Source: Thiocystis minor (GTDB lineage: Bacteria > Pseudomonadota > Gammaproteobacteria > Chromatiales > Chromatiaceae). Taken from it: 64,000 nucleotides of DNA. The position numbers and the translations under genes are program-made. The DNA lies in assembly GCF_016653465.1 (NCBI RefSeq), contig NZ_NHSQ01000110.1:18457-82456 (forward strand), written 5' to 3'. Of this stretch, positions 1 through 11,048 are shown piece by piece. The notes below the pieces were generated by a model. The model was given only the letters and a program-made list of their open reading frames with translations. It was not told where the DNA came from and made no database searches. The first letter of the stretch is position 1. Each line of letters starts with the position of its first letter.

Positions 1-1134
1 CTTGTGGTGCAGCGCGATGATCACCGAACCCGCTGCCAGGAACAGCAGCGCCTTGAAAAAGGCATGAGTCATCAGGTGGAAGATACCCGCCGCGTAGGCA
101 GAGGCGCCGAGCGCCGTGACCATGTAACCGAGCTGGGACAGGGTCGAATAGGCGACTACCCGCTTGATGTCGTTCTGGACCAGTCCGATCAGGCCCATGA
201 AGAAGGCCGTGGTCGCGCCGATGATCAGCACGAAGCTCAGCGCTGCCTCGGAGAGTTCGTAGAGCGGCGACATGCGCGCCACCATGAAAACGCCGGCGGT
301 GACCATGGTTGCGGCATGGATCAGGGCCGAGATCGGGGTCGGGCCTTCCATCGAGTCCGGCAGCCAGACATGCAGCGGAACCTGGGCCGACTTGCCCATG
401 GCGCCGATGAACAGCAGCACGCAGATCAAGGTCATGAGCGACACGCCGCCGAAGAGCGCGACCTGCGTGTCGGCAAATTCCGGTGCCCGCGCGAAAACTT
501 CCGCGTAATCCATCGAATTGAAATACATCCCGACCGCGGCGATGCCGAGAATGAACCCAAAGTCACCCACCCGATTGACCAGAAACGCCTTCAGGTTGGC
601 GAAGATGGCGCTTTCGCGGGTCGACCAGAAGCCGATCAGCAGATAGGAGACCAGACCCACCGCTTCCCAGCCGAAGAACAACTGCATGAAGTTGTTCGAC
701 ATCACCAGCATCAGCATCGAGAAGGTGAAGAGCGAGATATAGCTGAAGAAACGCTGATAGCTGTTCTTGCCGGTCAGTGCGCCATGGGGCCAGTTGTGCT
801 CGTCATCGGCCATGTAGCCGATGGTGTAGATGTGTACCATCAGCGAGACGAAGCTCACCGTGGCCATCATCAGAACCGTGAGCTTGTCGACCAAGAAGCC
901 CACCTCGAAGCGGATACCGTCCGAGACCATCCAGGTATAGACGGTGTCGTTGAACACCGGCTGATCGTTCCAGATGAAGCGCGACAGCACCCAGAGCGAG
1001 AGTCCGGTGGAGATGCCCACGCCGGCGATCGTCACCGAATGCGAGGCGCGCCGCCCGATCTTACCGCCGAGGAAACCGGCAACGATGGCGCCCAGGAGTG
1101 GCGCGAGCACAATGGTCAGGTAGACGTTTTCCAT
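1..1134 (-). CDS. nuoL: NADH-quinone oxidoreductase subunit L (partial, N-terminal part)
   Basis: This is the first 378 codons of the largest proton-pumping membrane subunit of complex I. The ATG is at 1134 and the frame stays open to the left window edge, so the C-terminal part is outside. The protein is hydrophobic throughout. It carries the antiporter-like signature region (NRVGDFGFILGI, then GKSAQVPLHVWLPDSMEGPT with the conserved Lys and the following Pro-rich turn, then SALIHAATMVTAG). It begins 7 bp after the nuoK stop, as expected in the A-to-N operon order; nuoM and nuoN should follow outside the window. A long open frame on the plus strand over this gene is a codon-bias shadow. Confidence 0.97.
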   Translation of the reverse strand, partial: MENVYLTIVLAPLLGAIVAGFLGGKIGRRASHSVTIAGVGISTGLSLWVLSRFIWNDQPVFNDTVYTWMVSDGIRFEVGFLVDKLTVLMMATVSFVSLMVHIYTIGYMADDEHNWPHGALTGKNSYQRFFSYISLFTFSMLMLVMSNNFMQLFFGWEAVGLVSYLLIGFWSTRESAIFANLKAFLVNRVGDFGFILGIAAVGMYFNSMDYAEVFARAPEFADTQVALFGGVSLMTLICVLLFIGAMGKSAQVPLHVWLPDSMEGPTPISALIHAATMVTAGVFMVARMSPLYELSEAALSFVLIIGATTAFFMGLIGLVQNDIKRVVAYSTLSQLGYMVTALGASAYAAGIFHLMTHAFFKALLFLAAGSVIIALHHK

Positions 1135-1141
1135 CTCTTCA

Positions 1142-1447
1142 TCACCCCTTCAGCGAATCCAGATCCTCGACATTGATGGTCTGTCGATTGCGGAATAAAA
1201 CGACCAGAATCGCCAAGCCGATGGCGGCCTCGGCCGCGGCAACGGTCAGGATGAAGAAGACGAAGACCTGTCCGGTCATGTCGCCGAGAAAATGCGCGAA
1301 GGCGACGAAGTTCATGTTGACCGCCAGCAGCATCAGCTCGATGCACATCAGGAGCAGGATGACGTTCTTACGATTCAGAAAAATCCCGGCGACGGCGATG
1401 GAGAAGAGAAAGCCGCCGAGGATCAGATAGTCGGAGAGTGCGATCAT
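1142..1447 (-). CDS. nuoK: NADH-quinone oxidoreductase subunit K
   Basis: A 101-residue, three-helix membrane subunit of complex I, the usual length for NuoK (an MrpC-like proton channel subunit). The conserved membrane glutamate lies in [20 protein letters not shown] and a second one in [13 protein letters not shown]. The start ATG overlaps the nuoJ stop by 4 bp (ATGA), which suggests translational coupling. The gene is part of the minus-strand nuo operon. Confidence 0.97.
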   Translation of the reverse strand: MIALSDYLILGGFLFSIAVAGIFLNRKNVILLLMCIELMLLAVNMNFVAFAHFLGDMTGQVFVFFILTVAAAEAAIGLAILVVLFRNRQTINVEDLDSLKG

Positions 1448-2103
1448 TCGGTCTCTTCCTTATCCTGAGAGTGGCCGCCCGCCAAGGCTGGCATCGGAAC
1501 CCGGTCTTCCGTGGCCATCTTGACGATTCGAATCCGGTCCGGTCCCTTCCTGACGCTGACCTGGCGGGACGGGTCGATATATTTGGTGTCGGGCCGATGA
1601 CGGAGCGTGAGCCGGATGGCGGCGACAATGGCGACCAGTAGAATCACCGAGGCGATCTCGACCGGATAGAGATACACCGTGTAGAGCAGCAGTCCGAGTT
1701 CGCGGGTATTGCTGACATCCGCGCTCAGTGGCGCGGGCGCTGGGAAGGCCTCCAGGCCGAAATTCGCCGGCCCCACGACCAGAAACATCTCGATGGCCAT
1801 CACCACGGTCACCAGGGCGCCCAGCGGCAGATAGCGGATGAACCCCGCCCGCAGGGTCGCGATGTCCACATCGAGCATCATGACGACGAACAGGAACAGC
1901 ACCATGACCGCGCCGACATAGACCAGGATCAGCACGATGCCCAGGAATTCGGCCTCCAGCAGTACCCAGAGCGCCGCGCTTGTGACAAAGGCCAATACCA
2001 GAAAGAGCACCGCATGGACCGGGTTGCGCCGGGTGATCACCATCCCCGCGGCCCATAGGGTGATGAGCGCGAAGACATAAAAGAGAAATTTTTCAAAGCC
2101 CAT
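1444..2103 (-). CDS. nuoJ: NADH-quinone oxidoreductase subunit J
   Basis: A 219-residue complex I membrane subunit with five hydrophobic segments. It contains the family motif [20 protein letters not shown] (the pi-bulge helix of the E-channel). The ATG at 2103 (MGFEKFLFY) is chosen because upstream in-frame sequence runs into the palindromic repeat at 2106-2191, which is not coding. The hydrophilic tail after the last helix is somewhat long and ends in a Gln/Glu-rich stretch. Unlike every other junction in this operon, nuoJ is separated from nuoI by about 200 bp of repeats, so its ribosome-binding region lies against a hairpin. Confidence 0.95.
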   Translation of the reverse strand: MGFEKFLFYVFALITLWAAGMVITRRNPVHAVLFLVLAFVTSAALWVLLEAEFLGIVLILVYVGAVMVLFLFVVMMLDVDIATLRAGFIRYLPLGALVTVVMAIEMFLVVGPANFGLEAFPAPAPLSADVSNTRELGLLLYTVYLYPVEIASVILLVAIVAAIRLTLRHRPDTKYIDPSRQVSVRKGPDRIRIVKMATEDRVPMPALAGGHSQDKEETE

Positions 2104-2105
2104 AA

Positions 2106-2191
2106 TTAAACCGCGTCCAGAGCAATATGCTAAGTGATGAGTGAGAACAAACTCACCTGAACCAATGAACGTCACCGCTGACGCGGTTTAA
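2106..2191. repeat. Palindromic repeat, copy 1 (AAACCGCGTC ends)
   Basis: An 86-bp element bounded by inverted ends: TTAAACCGCGTCCAG on the left and CTGACGCGGTTTAA on the right. The interior differs from copy 2. It lies directly upstream of the nuoJ start on the transcribed strand, inside the nuo operon. It looks like a REP- or MITE-like non-autonomous element. A 25-bp spacer separates it from copy 2. Confidence 0.75.
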
Positions 2192-2216
2192 GATTTTGAA
2201 TGCTTTCCTATTCATC

Positions 2217-2304
2217 TTTAAACCGCGTCCAGCGGCAACGTCTGGAGTCGTTGCGGAGGTGGAATTCGCTGCATGCATTGCGTTTCGCTCCTGGACGCGG
2301 TTTA
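2217..2304. repeat. Palindromic repeat, copy 2, supplying the nuoI stop codon
   Basis: An 88-bp element bounded by TTAAACCGCGTCCAG and CTGGACGCGGTTTA, with an additional internal dyad (GCAACG / CGTTGC). Read on the minus strand, its terminal TAA is exactly the stop codon of nuoI (CGC TAA ACC GCG). With copy 1 it makes up nearly all of the nuoI-nuoJ gap. Confidence 0.8.
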
Positions 2305-2793
2305 GCGGTAGGGCGCATCGGCCGCGCGGGCCGCGGCAATCTCGGCCTCGTATTGATCGCCGATGGCGAGCAGTTTGTCCTTGGTCATGATGTGCTCGCC
2401 GCGATTCTCGAAGTGATATTCATAGATGCTGGTCTCGACGATGGAGTCGACCGGGCAGGACTCCTCGCAGAATCCGCAGTAAATGCACTTGAAGAGATCG
2501 ATCTCATAGCGCGTGGTGCGACGCGAACCATCCTCGCGCGGCTCGCACTCGATGGTAATGGCCAGCGCCGGACAGACCGCCTCGCACAGCTTGCAAGCAA
2601 TGCAGCGTTCTTCGCCGTTCGGATAGCGACGCAGCGCGTGCAGCCCGCGGAAGCGCGGCGAGAGCGGCGCCTTCTCCTCCGGATACTGAACGGTGAATTT
2701 GCGCTTGAACAGATAGCCGCCGGTCAGGGAAAGCCCCTTGAACAGCTCGATCATGAACAGGCTCTGGAGATAGTCGCGCGCGGCTTTCAGCAT
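2302..2793 (-). CDS. nuoI: NADH-quinone oxidoreductase subunit I (2 x [4Fe-4S])
   Basis: A 163-residue peripheral-arm subunit that carries clusters N6a and N6b toward N2. Two ferredoxin-like motifs are visible: [12 protein letters not shown] and [12 protein letters not shown]. The ATG at 2793 is preceded by GGAGA at good spacing and gives the usual family length; an upstream in-frame ATG at 2820 would overlap nuoH. The stop codon TAA is the first three bases of a repeat element, so the natural C-terminus (ADAPYR) may have been set by the repeat insertion. Confidence 0.96.
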   Translation of the reverse strand: MLKAARDYLQSLFMIELFKGLSLTGGYLFKRKFTVQYPEEKAPLSPRFRGLHALRRYPNGEERCIACKLCEAVCPALAITIECEPREDGSRRTTRYEIDLFKCIYCGFCEESCPVDSIVETSIYEYHFENRGEHIMTKDKLLAIGDQYEAEIAAARAADAPYR

Positions 2794-2807
2794 CGGTTGT
2801 CTCCGGT

Positions 2808-3842
2808 TCAAGCGGACCACCAGGGCGGCAGTCGGTAAATCACCGCCAGCGCCACGACTAGGATCCAGACGATCGTGATCGGAATGAACACCTTCCAGCC
2901 CAAGCGCATGATCTGATCATAACGGTACCGAGGAAAGGTCGCCCGGAACCACAGAAAGAGGAACATGAAGAAGAAGGTCTTCAGCAGCAGCCAGTGAAAG
3001 CCGTCATCCAGCAGAAAGACGCCATCCACCCAGGACTGCGGCAACGGCGACAGCCAGCCGCCCGTAAACAGCAGGGCCGCCAGGGCCGAGACCAGGATCA
3101 TGTTGGCGTATTCGGCCAGGAAGAAGACCGCAAAGGCCATGCCCGAATATTCCACGTGGAAACCGGCGACGATTTCCGACTCGCCTTCCGCCACGTCGAA
3201 TGGTGCGCGATTGGTTTCGGCGACTCCGGAGATCAGATAGACCCCAAACAGCGGCAGCAGCGGCAGCCAGAACCAAGTGAGGATATTGCCCGACTGGGCG
3301 TTGACGATGTCGCCCAGATTCAGGCTCCCGGCCGCGACCAGTACCCCGACCAGCGCGAACCCCATGGCGATCTCGTAGGCCACGATCTGGGCGGCGGAAC
3401 GCATGGCGCCGAGCAGCGCGTATTTGGAGTTGGAGGACCAGCCGGCGATGATGATGCCGTACACGCCGAGCGAGGTGAGCGCCAGGATATAGAGCAAACC
3501 GGCGTTGATATCCGCCAGCACCAGCCCTTCGTCGAAGGGGAACACCGCCCAAGCGGCCAGCGCCGGAGCGATGGCGATCATGGGCGCCATCAGAAACAGG
3601 ACTTTATCGGCCTTGGTCGGGATGATGATCTCTTTCATCATCAGCTTGACGGCATCCGCGATCGGTTGCAGCCAGCCACGCCAGCCGACGCGGTTCGGTC
3701 CGATACGGACCTGGATGTAGCCGATGACCTTGCGCTCGGCATAGGTGTAATAGGCCACCAGCCCCAGCAGGGGCAGGACGATGGCAGTGATCTTGAGCAG
3801 GATCTGGATCACCAGCGGGAGTGCGTTCCAAAGTTCGATCAT
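2808..3842 (-). CDS. nuoH: NADH-quinone oxidoreductase subunit H
   Basis: A 344-residue membrane subunit that forms much of the quinone-binding chamber. The family signatures [19 protein letters not shown] and [20 protein letters not shown] are intact. Eight or so hydrophobic helices are visible. The start at 3842 gives MIELWNALP; a longer in-frame extension upstream overlaps nuoG's coding end and lacks the family's N-terminus. It follows nuoG by 20 bp and precedes nuoI by 14 bp. Confidence 0.96.
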   Translation of the reverse strand: MIELWNALPLVIQILLKITAIVLPLLGLVAYYTYAERKVIGYIQVRIGPNRVGWRGWLQPIADAVKLMMKEIIIPTKADKVLFLMAPMIAIAPALAAWAVFPFDEGLVLADINAGLLYILALTSLGVYGIIIAGWSSNSKYALLGAMRSAAQIVAYEIAMGFALVGVLVAAGSLNLGDIVNAQSGNILTWFWLPLLPLFGVYLISGVAETNRAPFDVAEGESEIVAGFHVEYSGMAFAVFFLAEYANMILVSALAALLFTGGWLSPLPQSWVDGVFLLDDGFHWLLLKTFFFMFLFLWFRATFPRYRYDQIMRLGWKVFIPITIVWILVVALAVIYRLPPWWSA

Positions 3843-3862
3843 CGTTGCCTCGTCGCTGCTCG

Positions 3863-6289
3863 CTAGTGGTCGCCAGTGGTCGGCGGTTCGGTCATGCGCA
3901 CAAGGCTGACCGCGCCGATCTGATCGCCCAGCCCCGCGCTCCCCTCGACACCGGCGGGAATGCAGGCGCAACCCGGCGGCACCCGCTCGTCGATGAACAC
4001 GCGCGCCAGCACCTCACGCTCGCTCACGTCGACATCGCTTGGCGCGGGCTGTTTCACCAAGACCAGATCCATGGCGGAGAGCCCCTCGCAGGCGGCCTGA
4101 TCGGGGTGTAGATAGACACCAAAGGCCGATCCCGGCAGTCGAGTCTGTTGAAGGGCGGGTGCGCGCCGGACCAGCGAGTCGGTAGCATAGATGGGCACGC
4201 CGCCGATGCGCGTCAGATCCGCTTGGGCAGGTTGACCGGCCACCTCGAAGTTGCCGCGTGGGGCATTGTCGAACTGGCTGTCGCCACAGAGCGCGGCGAG
4301 TTCATCGTGGACCTGAGCGCCGTCACGGTAATCGAAGCCTTTCAGGTCCAGCAGATTGCCGAGCACCCGCAGCACCTTCCAGCCCGGACGCGCCTCGCCC
4401 GGCGGCGGCACGACACCCTGAAAGCGCTGCCAGGTTCCGCTGGCATTCACATAGGTTCCCGAGGTTTCGGCGAAGGCACCAATGGGCAGCAGCATATCGG
4501 CCGCCGTCTCCAGCGACGGCGAGCGGAAGGCCGAGCAGGCGACCACGAAATCGGCCCTGGCGCAGGCATCCATGGCGCCGGCCGGGTTGCCGAGGTCGAG
4601 ATCCGGCTCCAAGCCCCAAAGGACCAAGGTCTTGAGCGGAGCGGCCAACATTCCGGCAACGGACAAGCCTGGCTGATCGGTTGGTTTAGCACCCGGCAGG
4701 CGATCCGGATGCACTCCAGCTAGATAGGCGCCAACGCTGTTGGCGGAGGCTGGCAGATAGCCCAATCGGCAATGCGCGGCATCGGCGATCGCATGGGCCA
4801 GCGCCTTGAGTAGCGAGTAATCCGGATGTGCTGCAGCGAGTGCGCCGAGCAGAATCAGACCTACCCCTTGTTGACCCGCCTGACTCAGGCAGGTCGCGGC
4901 GACGGTCTGTTCGTCGGTCGGTTCGCTCGCCGAGATGACATCTCTCAGCACTCCCGAGCCGGACACCCCCAACGCGTTGGCAATTGCGGCCAGATCCGCG
5001 ATCATCGCCGATGGCGTGCCGACGAACTGACGCGCCGGATGGTTCAGATCCAACCGAACCGGATTGACGCAAACTACTTCAGCGTCAGCCAGAACCGCCT
5101 TGCGGACGCGGTGCGCCAGCAGCGGCTGTTCCTGACGAAGATCGCTGCCGATCAGCAGAATGCCCTGCTGAACCTCCAGTTCCGCGATCGGCACGCCCAA
5201 CCAGGGCAAGAGCGGATCGGCGGCGTCGCCGCTAAAATCCTGCTGACGCAGCCGGTGATCGAGATTCGGGCAACCCAGATCGCGCGCGATACGCTGGGCC
5301 AGATAGAATTCTTCCAGGGTCGCATTGGGGGCCATGAGCCAGCCCATGTCGGCGGCCCCGGCGGATTTGAGCCGCTCGGCGACCAGGGTCAGCGCATCCG
5401 ACCAATCGACCTCGCGCCAGACCCCATCCTGTTTGAGCATGGGGGCCGTCAGCCGGTCGTCGCCATTGAGTCCGGCATAGCTGTAACGGTCACGATCCGA
5501 GATCCAGGTCTCGTTGACCGCCTCGTTCTCGTTCGGGTGCACGCGCATGACCCGCTGGCCGCGCACATGCAGACGCAGATTCGAGCCGACGCCATCGTGC
5601 GGCGCGATACTGTTGGCGCCGGTCAACTCCCAGGCGCGGGCGGTGAATCGATAGGGCTTCGAGGTCAGCGCGCCCACCGGGCACAGATCGATGACATTAC
5701 CCGAGAGTTCGTGACTGACGGCGTGGGCAATGAAGGTGCCGATCCGCATGTCCTCGCCCCGACCGGTCGCGCCCAGTTCGCGGACACCGGCAATCTCGGC
5801 GCAAAAGCGCACGCAGCGCGTGCATTGAATGCAGCGCGTCATGTCGGTCGCGATCAGCGGCCCCAGATCCTCGTCCTTGACCACCCGCTTGCACTCGGTG
5901 AACCGGGAGACATCGTCGCCATAACCCATGGCGACATCCTGCAACTCGCACTCCCCGCCCTGATCGCAGATCGGGCAATCCAACGGGTGATTGATCAGCA
6001 GGAACTCCATCGTGCCCTGTTGGGCCTCGATCGCCTTGGGCGAGCGCGTCCAGACCTTCATGCCATTGCCGACTGGCGTCGCGCAGGCGGGCACCGGCTT
6101 GGGGAAAGGTCGACCGCCCTGCTCCGCCTCGACCAGACACATCCGGCAATTCGCGGCGATGGACAGCTTTTTGTGATAACAGAACCGGGGAATGGAGACG
6201 CCCACGCGGTCGGCGACCGCGATGATCATCTCGCCCGGCGCCGCTTCGCAGGCGCGACCGTCGATCTCGATGGTGATCTTATCCGTCAT
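3863..6289 (-). CDS. nuoG: NADH-quinone oxidoreductase subunit G
   Basis: An 808-residue iron-sulfur subunit of the peripheral arm. The N-terminal [2Fe-2S] ligands ([15 protein letters not shown] and the later Cys of PVPACATP), the His/Cys-ligated cluster ([14 protein letters not shown]) and the [4Fe-4S] ligands (CTRCVRFC, with the later [11 protein letters not shown]) are present. The following molybdopterin-oxidoreductase-like domain is catalytically degenerate, as in all NuoG. The Cys set that binds the extra N7 cluster in E. coli-type NuoG is not visible after the CPVGAL motif. The start at 6289 ([11 protein letters not shown]) is preferred over an upstream ATG because it begins at the ferredoxin fold. 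Confidence 0.96.
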   Translation of the reverse strand: MTDKITIEIDGRACEAAPGEMIIAVADRVGVSIPRFCYHKKLSIAANCRMCLVEAEQGGRPFPKPVPACATPVGNGMKVWTRSPKAIEAQQGTMEFLLINHPLDCPICDQGGECELQDVAMGYGDDVSRFTECKRVVKDEDLGPLIATDMTRCIQCTRCVRFCAEIAGVRELGATGRGEDMRIGTFIAHAVSHELSGNVIDLCPVGALTSKPYRFTARAWELTGANSIAPHDGVGSNLRLHVRGQRVMRVHPNENEAVNETWISDRDRYSYAGLNGDDRLTAPMLKQDGVWREVDWSDALTLVAERLKSAGAADMGWLMAPNATLEEFYLAQRIARDLGCPNLDHRLRQQDFSGDAADPLLPWLGVPIAELEVQQGILLIGSDLRQEQPLLAHRVRKAVLADAEVVCVNPVRLDLNHPARQFVGTPSAMIADLAAIANALGVSGSGVLRDVISASEPTDEQTVAATCLSQAGQQGVGLILLGALAAAHPDYSLLKALAHAIADAAHCRLGYLPASANSVGAYLAGVHPDRLPGAKPTDQPGLSVAGMLAAPLKTLVLWGLEPDLDLGNPAGAMDACARADFVVACSAFRSPSLETAADMLLPIGAFAETSGTYVNASGTWQRFQGVVPPPGEARPGWKVLRVLGNLLDLKGFDYRDGAQVHDELAALCGDSQFDNAPRGNFEVAGQPAQADLTRIGGVPIYATDSLVRRAPALQQTRLPGSAFGVYLHPDQAACEGLSAMDLVLVKQPAPSDVDVSEREVLARVFIDERVPPGCACIPAGVEGSAGLGDQIGAVSLVRMTEPPTTGDH

Positions 6290-6302
6290 GAGAGTGTCTT
6301 TC

Positions 6303-7586
6303 CTAAGCCGCCAGCGCGCGGCCATGCTCGATCAGATAGGCAAACTCGTGCCGATAGTGCTTGAGAAAGCTCTGCACCGGCATCGCCGCCGCATCGCCCA
6401 GGGCACAGATGGTGCGTCCGCCGATCCGGCCCGCGACGCTTTCGAGCAGATCCAGATCCTCGGGGCGGCCCTTGCCGTCCAGAATCCGGCCCAGCACCCG
6501 CGCGAGCCAACCGGTTCCCTCACGGCAGGGCGTGCACTGACCGCAGGATTCATGCATATAGAAGTGCGCCAGGTTGTGCAGCAGCTTGACCATGCAGGTG
6601 CCCTCGGCGATCACGATGACCGCGCCCGAGCCCAGCATGGAACCCGCCTTGGCGATGCAGTCGTAATCCATGTCGACGCCCATCATCATCTCGCCCGGCA
6701 CCACCGGCACCGAGGATCCGCCCGGAATCACCGCCTTCAGCGTCCGGCCATCCAGGACACCGCCCGCCAGTTCCAGCAGATCCTTGAACGGGGTTCCCAG
6801 GGGAATCTCGAAATTGCCGGGGCTGTTGACATGACCGCTGACCGAAAACAGCTTGGGACCGCCGTTATTGGGACGCCCCTGCTCCAGGAACCACTGGCCG
6901 CCCTTCTCCAGGATGACTGGGACCGAGGCGAGCGTTTCGGTATTGTTGATGGTCGTGGGCCGGCCATAGAGTCCGTATTGCGCCGGGAACGGCGGTTTGA
7001 AGCGCGGCTGACCCTTCTTGCCCTCGATGGATTCGAGCAGTGCCGTCTCCTCGCCGCAGATATAGGCGCCGGCGCCCATGTGCGTGTAAAGATCGAAATC
7101 GACCCCGGAACCTTGGATGTCCTTACCGAGCAGACCCGCCGCGTAAGCCTCTTGGATAGCGGCCTCGAAGCGTTCGATGGGCTCGTAAAATTCGCCGCGA
7201 ATGTAGTTATAGCCGACGGTCGCGCCAATGCAGTAGCCCGCGATCGCCATGCCCTCGATCAACTGATGCGGGTTGTAGCGCAGGATGTCGCGATCCTTGC
7301 AGGTGCCCGGCTCGCCCTCGTCGGAGTTGCAGACGATGTATTTCTGACCGGGCGCGGTGCGCGGCATGAAACTCCACTTGAGCCCGGTCGGGAAACCCGC
7401 GCCGCCGCGCCCGCGCAGATTGGATTTCTTGACTTCATCGATCAGTTGATTCGGATCGATCTTGTCGCGCAGGATCTTTTCCCACTGCGCATAGCCGCCA
7501 AGGCTCCGATAGGCGTCCAGGGTGTGACGGACATCCGCATCGAGATGCAGGTTGCGAAAGCAGACCGTATTCTGATTCTGGACCAT
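6303..7586 (-). CDS. nuoF: NADH-quinone oxidoreductase subunit F (NADH/FMN binding)
   Basis: A 427-residue subunit that oxidises NADH with FMN and passes electrons to cluster N3. The glycine-rich FMN/NAD loop ([14 protein letters not shown]), the NADH-site segment [17 protein letters not shown] and the N3 ligands ([13 protein letters not shown]) are visible. Length is typical. It starts 4 bp after nuoE ends and is followed by nuoG 13 bp later. Confidence 0.97.
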   Translation of the reverse strand: MVQNQNTVCFRNLHLDADVRHTLDAYRSLGGYAQWEKILRDKIDPNQLIDEVKKSNLRGRGGAGFPTGLKWSFMPRTAPGQKYIVCNSDEGEPGTCKDRDILRYNPHQLIEGMAIAGYCIGATVGYNYIRGEFYEPIERFEAAIQEAYAAGLLGKDIQGSGVDFDLYTHMGAGAYICGEETALLESIEGKKGQPRFKPPFPAQYGLYGRPTTINNTETLASVPVILEKGGQWFLEQGRPNNGGPKLFSVSGHVNSPGNFEIPLGTPFKDLLELAGGVLDGRTLKAVIPGGSSVPVVPGEMMMGVDMDYDCIAKAGSMLGSGAVIVIAEGTCMVKLLHNLAHFYMHESCGQCTPCREGTGWLARVLGRILDGKGRPEDLDLLESVAGRIGGRTICALGDAAAMPVQSFLKHYRHEFAYLIEHGRALAA

Positions 7587-7590
7587 GATC

Positions 7591-8118
7591 TCACTCCAAC
7601 CCGTCGATCAACTTGTCCAGCGACTCGGGGGACAGATTTTCGTGGTAGGTCTTGTCCACCAGCACCGCCGGCGCATCGCGGCAGGCGCCCAGACACTCGA
7701 CCTCCTTGAAGGTGAAGCGGCCGTCCGCCGTGGTCTCGCCAGGATGCACGCCATACTTGGATTCGACGTGATGGATCAAGTCCTCGGAGCCACGCAGCAG
7801 ACAGGAAATGCTGTTGCAGACACAGACCTTGTGTTTCCCCTGAGGCTCCAGATCGTACATGCCGTAAAAGGTCGCGACCTCATAGACCGAAACCTCAGGC
7901 ATGTCGAGATAGACCGCCACCTCGTCCATCAACTCGCGCGTCAGCCAGCCGCCATTGGCATCCTGCACGAGGCTCAACGCGGGCATGACCGCCGATTGTT
8001 GCCATTCGGACGGATATTTCGCGATCAGGGCGTCGATGGCCGCGCGAATCTCCGCGGTGAAGAGCGTCGACTTGTCGCGATCATGGATGACGGCGAGGGG
8101 TACATTACGAAAACTCAT
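7591..8118 (-). CDS. nuoE: NADH-quinone oxidoreductase subunit E ([2Fe-2S])
   Basis: A 175-residue thioredoxin-fold subunit that binds cluster N1a with NuoF. The ligand pattern CVCNSISC ... CLGAC is present. The start at 8118 overlaps the nuoD stop by one base (TGATG), a translational-coupling arrangement; further in-frame sequence upstream is antisense-like and unrelated to the family. Confidence 0.97.
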   Translation of the reverse strand: MSFRNVPLAVIHDRDKSTLFTAEIRAAIDALIAKYPSEWQQSAVMPALSLVQDANGGWLTRELMDEVAVYLDMPEVSVYEVATFYGMYDLEPQGKHKVCVCNSISCLLRGSEDLIHHVESKYGVHPGETTADGRFTFKEVECLGACRDAPAVLVDKTYHENLSPESLDKLIDGLE

Positions 8119-9374
8119 CAGCGGTCGATCTCCCCGAACACGATATCCAACGTGCCAATGATTGCCACGACATCGGCCAGCATGTGTCCCCTGGACATCT
8201 CGTCCAGCGCGGCCAGGTGTGGGAAGCCGGGCGCGCGCACCTTCAGCCGATAGGGCTTGTTGGCGCCATCGGACACGATATAACAACCGAACTCGCCCTT
8301 GGGCGCCTCGACGGCGGCGTAGACCTCGCCGGGCGGCGTGCAATATCCTTCGGTAAAAAGTTTGAAGTGATGGATCAGGCTTTCCATGTCGTCCTTCACG
8401 GCCGCGCGTTTAGGCGGCATGACCTTGTGGTCATCGATCGCGACCGGTCCCGAATTGTCGCGCAGCCACTGCACGCACTGTTTAATGATCCGGTTGGACT
8501 GACGCATCTCTTCCATACGCACCAGATAACGATCGTAGCAATCGCCATTGACGCCGACCGGGATATCGAAATCGACCTCGCCATAGGCGGCATAGGGCTG
8601 TTTTTTGCGCAGATCCCATTCGACCCCGGAGCCGCGCAGCATGGGGCCGGTAAAGCCCAACTGGAGCGCGCGCTCGGGAGACACCACGCCAATTCCGACG
8701 GTCCGCTGTTTCCAGATTCGGTTGTCGGTCAGCAGGGTTTCGTATTCGTCGACATGCGCGGGAAAACGGTCGGCGAAGTCATCGATGAAATCGAGCAACG
8801 AGCCTTGCCGGGCGTCGTTACGCTGGGCAATCGTCTTCGCGCTATGCCATTTGGAGCTGCCCTGATACTGGGGCATGCGATCCGGCAGATCGCGATAGAC
8901 GCCGCCCGGACGATAATAGGTCGCATGCAGTCGCGCGCCCGAGACCGCCTCGTAGCAGTCGAGCAGATCCTCGCGCTCGCGGAAGCAGTAAAGGAAGATA
9001 CTCATGGCGCCGATATCGAGCCCATGCGCGCCGAGCCACATGAGGTGATTCAGGATGCGCGTGATCTCGTCGAACAGGGTGCGGATGTATTGCGCGCGCA
9101 CCGGCGCCTCGACCCCGAGCAATTTTTCGATAGCGCGCACATAGCCGTGTTCATTGCACATCATGGACACGTAGTCCAGCCGATCCATGTACCCGATACT
9201 CTGGTTATAGGGCTTGGACTCGGCCAGCTTCTCGGTGCCCCGATGCAGCAGTCCGATATGCGGATCGGCGCGCTCGATGACCTCGCCATCCATCTCCAGC
9301 ACCAGACGCAGCACGCCATGGGCGGACGGATGCTGAGGGCCGAAATTCAGGGTGTAATTGCGGATTTCAGGCAT
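8118..9374 (-). CDS. nuoD: NADH-quinone oxidoreductase subunit D
   Basis: A 418-residue, 49-kDa-type subunit related to NiFe hydrogenase large subunits. It forms the quinone headgroup site with NuoB. The N-terminal [10 protein letters not shown] loop (quinone-site His) and the C-terminal region ending in [19 protein letters not shown] are intact. NuoC and NuoD are separate proteins here, not fused as in enteric bacteria. The ATG at 9374 overlaps the end of nuoC by 8 bp. Confidence 0.97.
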   Translation of the reverse strand: MPEIRNYTLNFGPQHPSAHGVLRLVLEMDGEVIERADPHIGLLHRGTEKLAESKPYNQSIGYMDRLDYVSMMCNEHGYVRAIEKLLGVEAPVRAQYIRTLFDEITRILNHLMWLGAHGLDIGAMSIFLYCFREREDLLDCYEAVSGARLHATYYRPGGVYRDLPDRMPQYQGSSKWHSAKTIAQRNDARQGSLLDFIDDFADRFPAHVDEYETLLTDNRIWKQRTVGIGVVSPERALQLGFTGPMLRGSGVEWDLRKKQPYAAYGEVDFDIPVGVNGDCYDRYLVRMEEMRQSNRIIKQCVQWLRDNSGPVAIDDHKVMPPKRAAVKDDMESLIHHFKLFTEGYCTPPGEVYAAVEAPKGEFGCYIVSDGANKPYRLKVRAPGFPHLAALDEMSRGHMLADVVAIIGTLDIVFGEIDR

Positions 9375-10080
9375 TGGCCGACTCCTTTCCATCCTCGGCC
9401 TTGACGTAGCGGCTATCCTCGCGAATCACCTTGGGTACCAGCACGCGAGGCGGAATGGACACCGGTTGATAGACGACACGGCGCTGCTCGGGGTCATAGC
9501 GCATCTCGACCTGGCCGCTCAGCGGAAAATCCTTGCGGAAGGGATAACCGATAAAGCCATAGTCGGTCAGAATGCGCCGCAGATCCGGATGACCACGGAA
9601 GAGAATCCCGTAGAGGTCGAATGCCTCGCGCTCGAACCAATTGGCCGTGGCCCACACGGCAATCACCGAGTCCACCATGGGCTGATCGCCACCGGCATAG
9701 ACGCGCAGACGCAGACGACGATTGTGCGCCAGCGAGAGGAAATGGTAGACCACGGCAAAGCGCTTCGGATCGTCGACCGCCAGGTCAAGATCCCGGTCCA
9801 CGCCCCGCCCGAAGCCGGTATTCGACGCCTCCTCGGTCTCCCACTCGGACTGACCGAAGGCCGCGTAATCCACGCCGCACAGGTCGATCAATTGTTCGAA
9901 GCGAAAATCCGCGTGATCGCGCAGAATCCAAGCGACCTCAAGCAGGCGATCCACCGGAACGATCAGGGTCAACTCGCCAAACTCGTCGAGCAGATCGCAG
10001 CCGAATTCCGCGAAACGTTCACGAACGGCAGTGGCAAGCGTATCAAGCCTGGCATTGCGGGTCAGGGAATATGTAGCCAT
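9367..10080 (-). CDS. nuoC: NADH-quinone oxidoreductase subunit C
   Basis: A 237-residue, 30-kDa-type subunit. The central [16 protein letters not shown] region and the C-terminal signature [20 protein letters not shown] ... [13 protein letters not shown] are clear. It sits 14 bp after nuoB and overlaps nuoD by 8 bp. Confidence 0.97.
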   Translation of the reverse strand: MATYSLTRNARLDTLATAVRERFAEFGCDLLDEFGELTLIVPVDRLLEVAWILRDHADFRFEQLIDLCGVDYAAFGQSEWETEEASNTGFGRGVDRDLDLAVDDPKRFAVVYHFLSLAHNRRLRLRVYAGGDQPMVDSVIAVWATANWFEREAFDLYGILFRGHPDLRRILTDYGFIGYPFRKDFPLSGQVEMRYDPEQRRVVYQPVSIPPRVLVPKVIREDSRYVKAEDGKESANA

Positions 10081-10094
10081 GTGATCTGAAATAC

Positions 10095-10571
10095 TCAGCG
10101 AGCGATGGTATTCGTGCGGCGAATTTTATTCTGAAGTTGCAGAATGCCGTAGAGCAGCGCCTCCGCCGTCGGCGGACAGCCCGGCACATAGACATCGACC
10201 GGCACGATCCGGTCACAGCCGCGCACGACCGCATAGGAATAGTGGTAATAGCCGCCACCGTTGGCGCAGGAACCCATCGAGATCACCCAACGGGGTTCAG
10301 CCATCTGGTCGTAGACTTTGCGCAGCGCCGGAGCCATTTTATTGACCAGTGTCCCGGCGACGATCATCACGTCCGACTGACGCGGACTCGGGCGAAACAC
10401 GATGCCAAAGCGGTCCAGGTCATAACGCGCGGCGCCAGCGTGCATCATCTCGACGGCGCAACAGGCCAGACCGAAGGTCATGGGCCAGAGCGAACCGGTG
10501 CGCGCCCAGTTGATCAGCTTGTCGGCGGTCGTGGTGACGACGCCTTCTTCAAGGATGCCTTCTATTCCCAT
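10095..10571 (-). CDS. nuoB: NADH-quinone oxidoreductase subunit B (cluster N2)
   Basis: A 158-residue subunit that holds [4Fe-4S] cluster N2, the last carrier before quinone. The ligands are in [11 protein letters not shown] (tandem Cys), [14 protein letters not shown] and [14 protein letters not shown]. The start at 10571 ([10 protein letters not shown]) matches the family start and has an AAGGGGG ribosome-binding site; an ATG seven codons upstream would lengthen the protein without family support. It overlaps nuoA by 10 bp. Confidence 0.97.
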   Translation of the reverse strand: MGIEGILEEGVVTTTADKLINWARTGSLWPMTFGLACCAVEMMHAGAARYDLDRFGIVFRPSPRQSDVMIVAGTLVNKMAPALRKVYDQMAEPRWVISMGSCANGGGYYHYSYAVVRGCDRIVPVDVYVPGCPPTAEALLYGILQLQNKIRRTNTIAR

Positions 10572-10918
10572 TCCAGCGCCCCCTTCTTCCATTCGTAGAG
10601 AAAGCCAACGACCAGGATGCCGAGGAAGACCGTCATCACCCAGAAGGCAAGGATTCCGAGATCGCCGATCACGACGGCCCAGGGAAAGAGAAAGGCGATT
10701 TCCAGATCGAACACGATGAACAGGATCGCCACCAGATAGAAACGCACGTCGAACTTGAGACGGGCGGTCTCAAATGCTTCAAAGCCACATTCGTAAGGGG
10801 CGTCTTTGTCTTTGTCCGGTCGGCGTGGACCAAGCAGGTAACCGAGTACGAGCGGACCGACGCCTACCAGGATCCCGACGAGGATGAAGAGCAGGATCGG
10901 AAGATAGTTATCAAGCAC
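10562..10918 (-). CDS. nuoA: NADH-quinone oxidoreductase subunit A
   Basis: A 118-residue, three-helix membrane subunit, first gene of the complex I operon. The loop motif [20 protein letters not shown] and the second-helix acidic motif [12 protein letters not shown] are intact. A sigma70-type promoter lies about 45-75 bp upstream of the start. Confidence 0.97.
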   Translation of the reverse strand: MLDNYLPILLFILVGILVGVGPLVLGYLLGPRRPDKDKDAPYECGFEAFETARLKFDVRFYLVAILFIVFDLEIAFLFPWAVVIGDLGILAFWVMTVFLGILVVGFLYEWKKGALEWE

Positions 10919-10962
10919 TGTCCCCTCACTGTTATTTTTTTCATGCGTCTAGGCGATGAGGG

Positions 10963-10992
10963 AGTCTAGTGCAGCCGTTGCTTATATGTCAA
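10963..10992 (-). promoter_or_regulatory. Predicted sigma70 promoter of the nuo operon
   Basis: Reading on the minus strand, a perfect -35 TTGACA (10992-10987) is followed by an 18-bp spacer and TAGACT (10968-10963) as -10. Transcription would start about 35-40 bp upstream of the nuoA ATG. Sequence match only. Confidence 0.6.
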
Positions 10993-11048
10993 CCCAAAGA
11001 TCAATCCAAAATATTAAGTTTTTCAAGCCTTTGGGCTGCTTTATTACC

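Noticed and set aside
4..1176. A 390-codon plus-strand open frame across nuoL
   Set aside because: The minus strand encodes nuoL with clear family motifs; the opposite frame is rich in Arg/His/Gln, a typical shadow of a GC-rich gene.
4826..6364. A 512-codon plus-strand frame across nuoG, and similar long frames opposite nuoF and nuoD
   Set aside because: No recognisable domains, and they lie entirely antisense to complete complex I genes.
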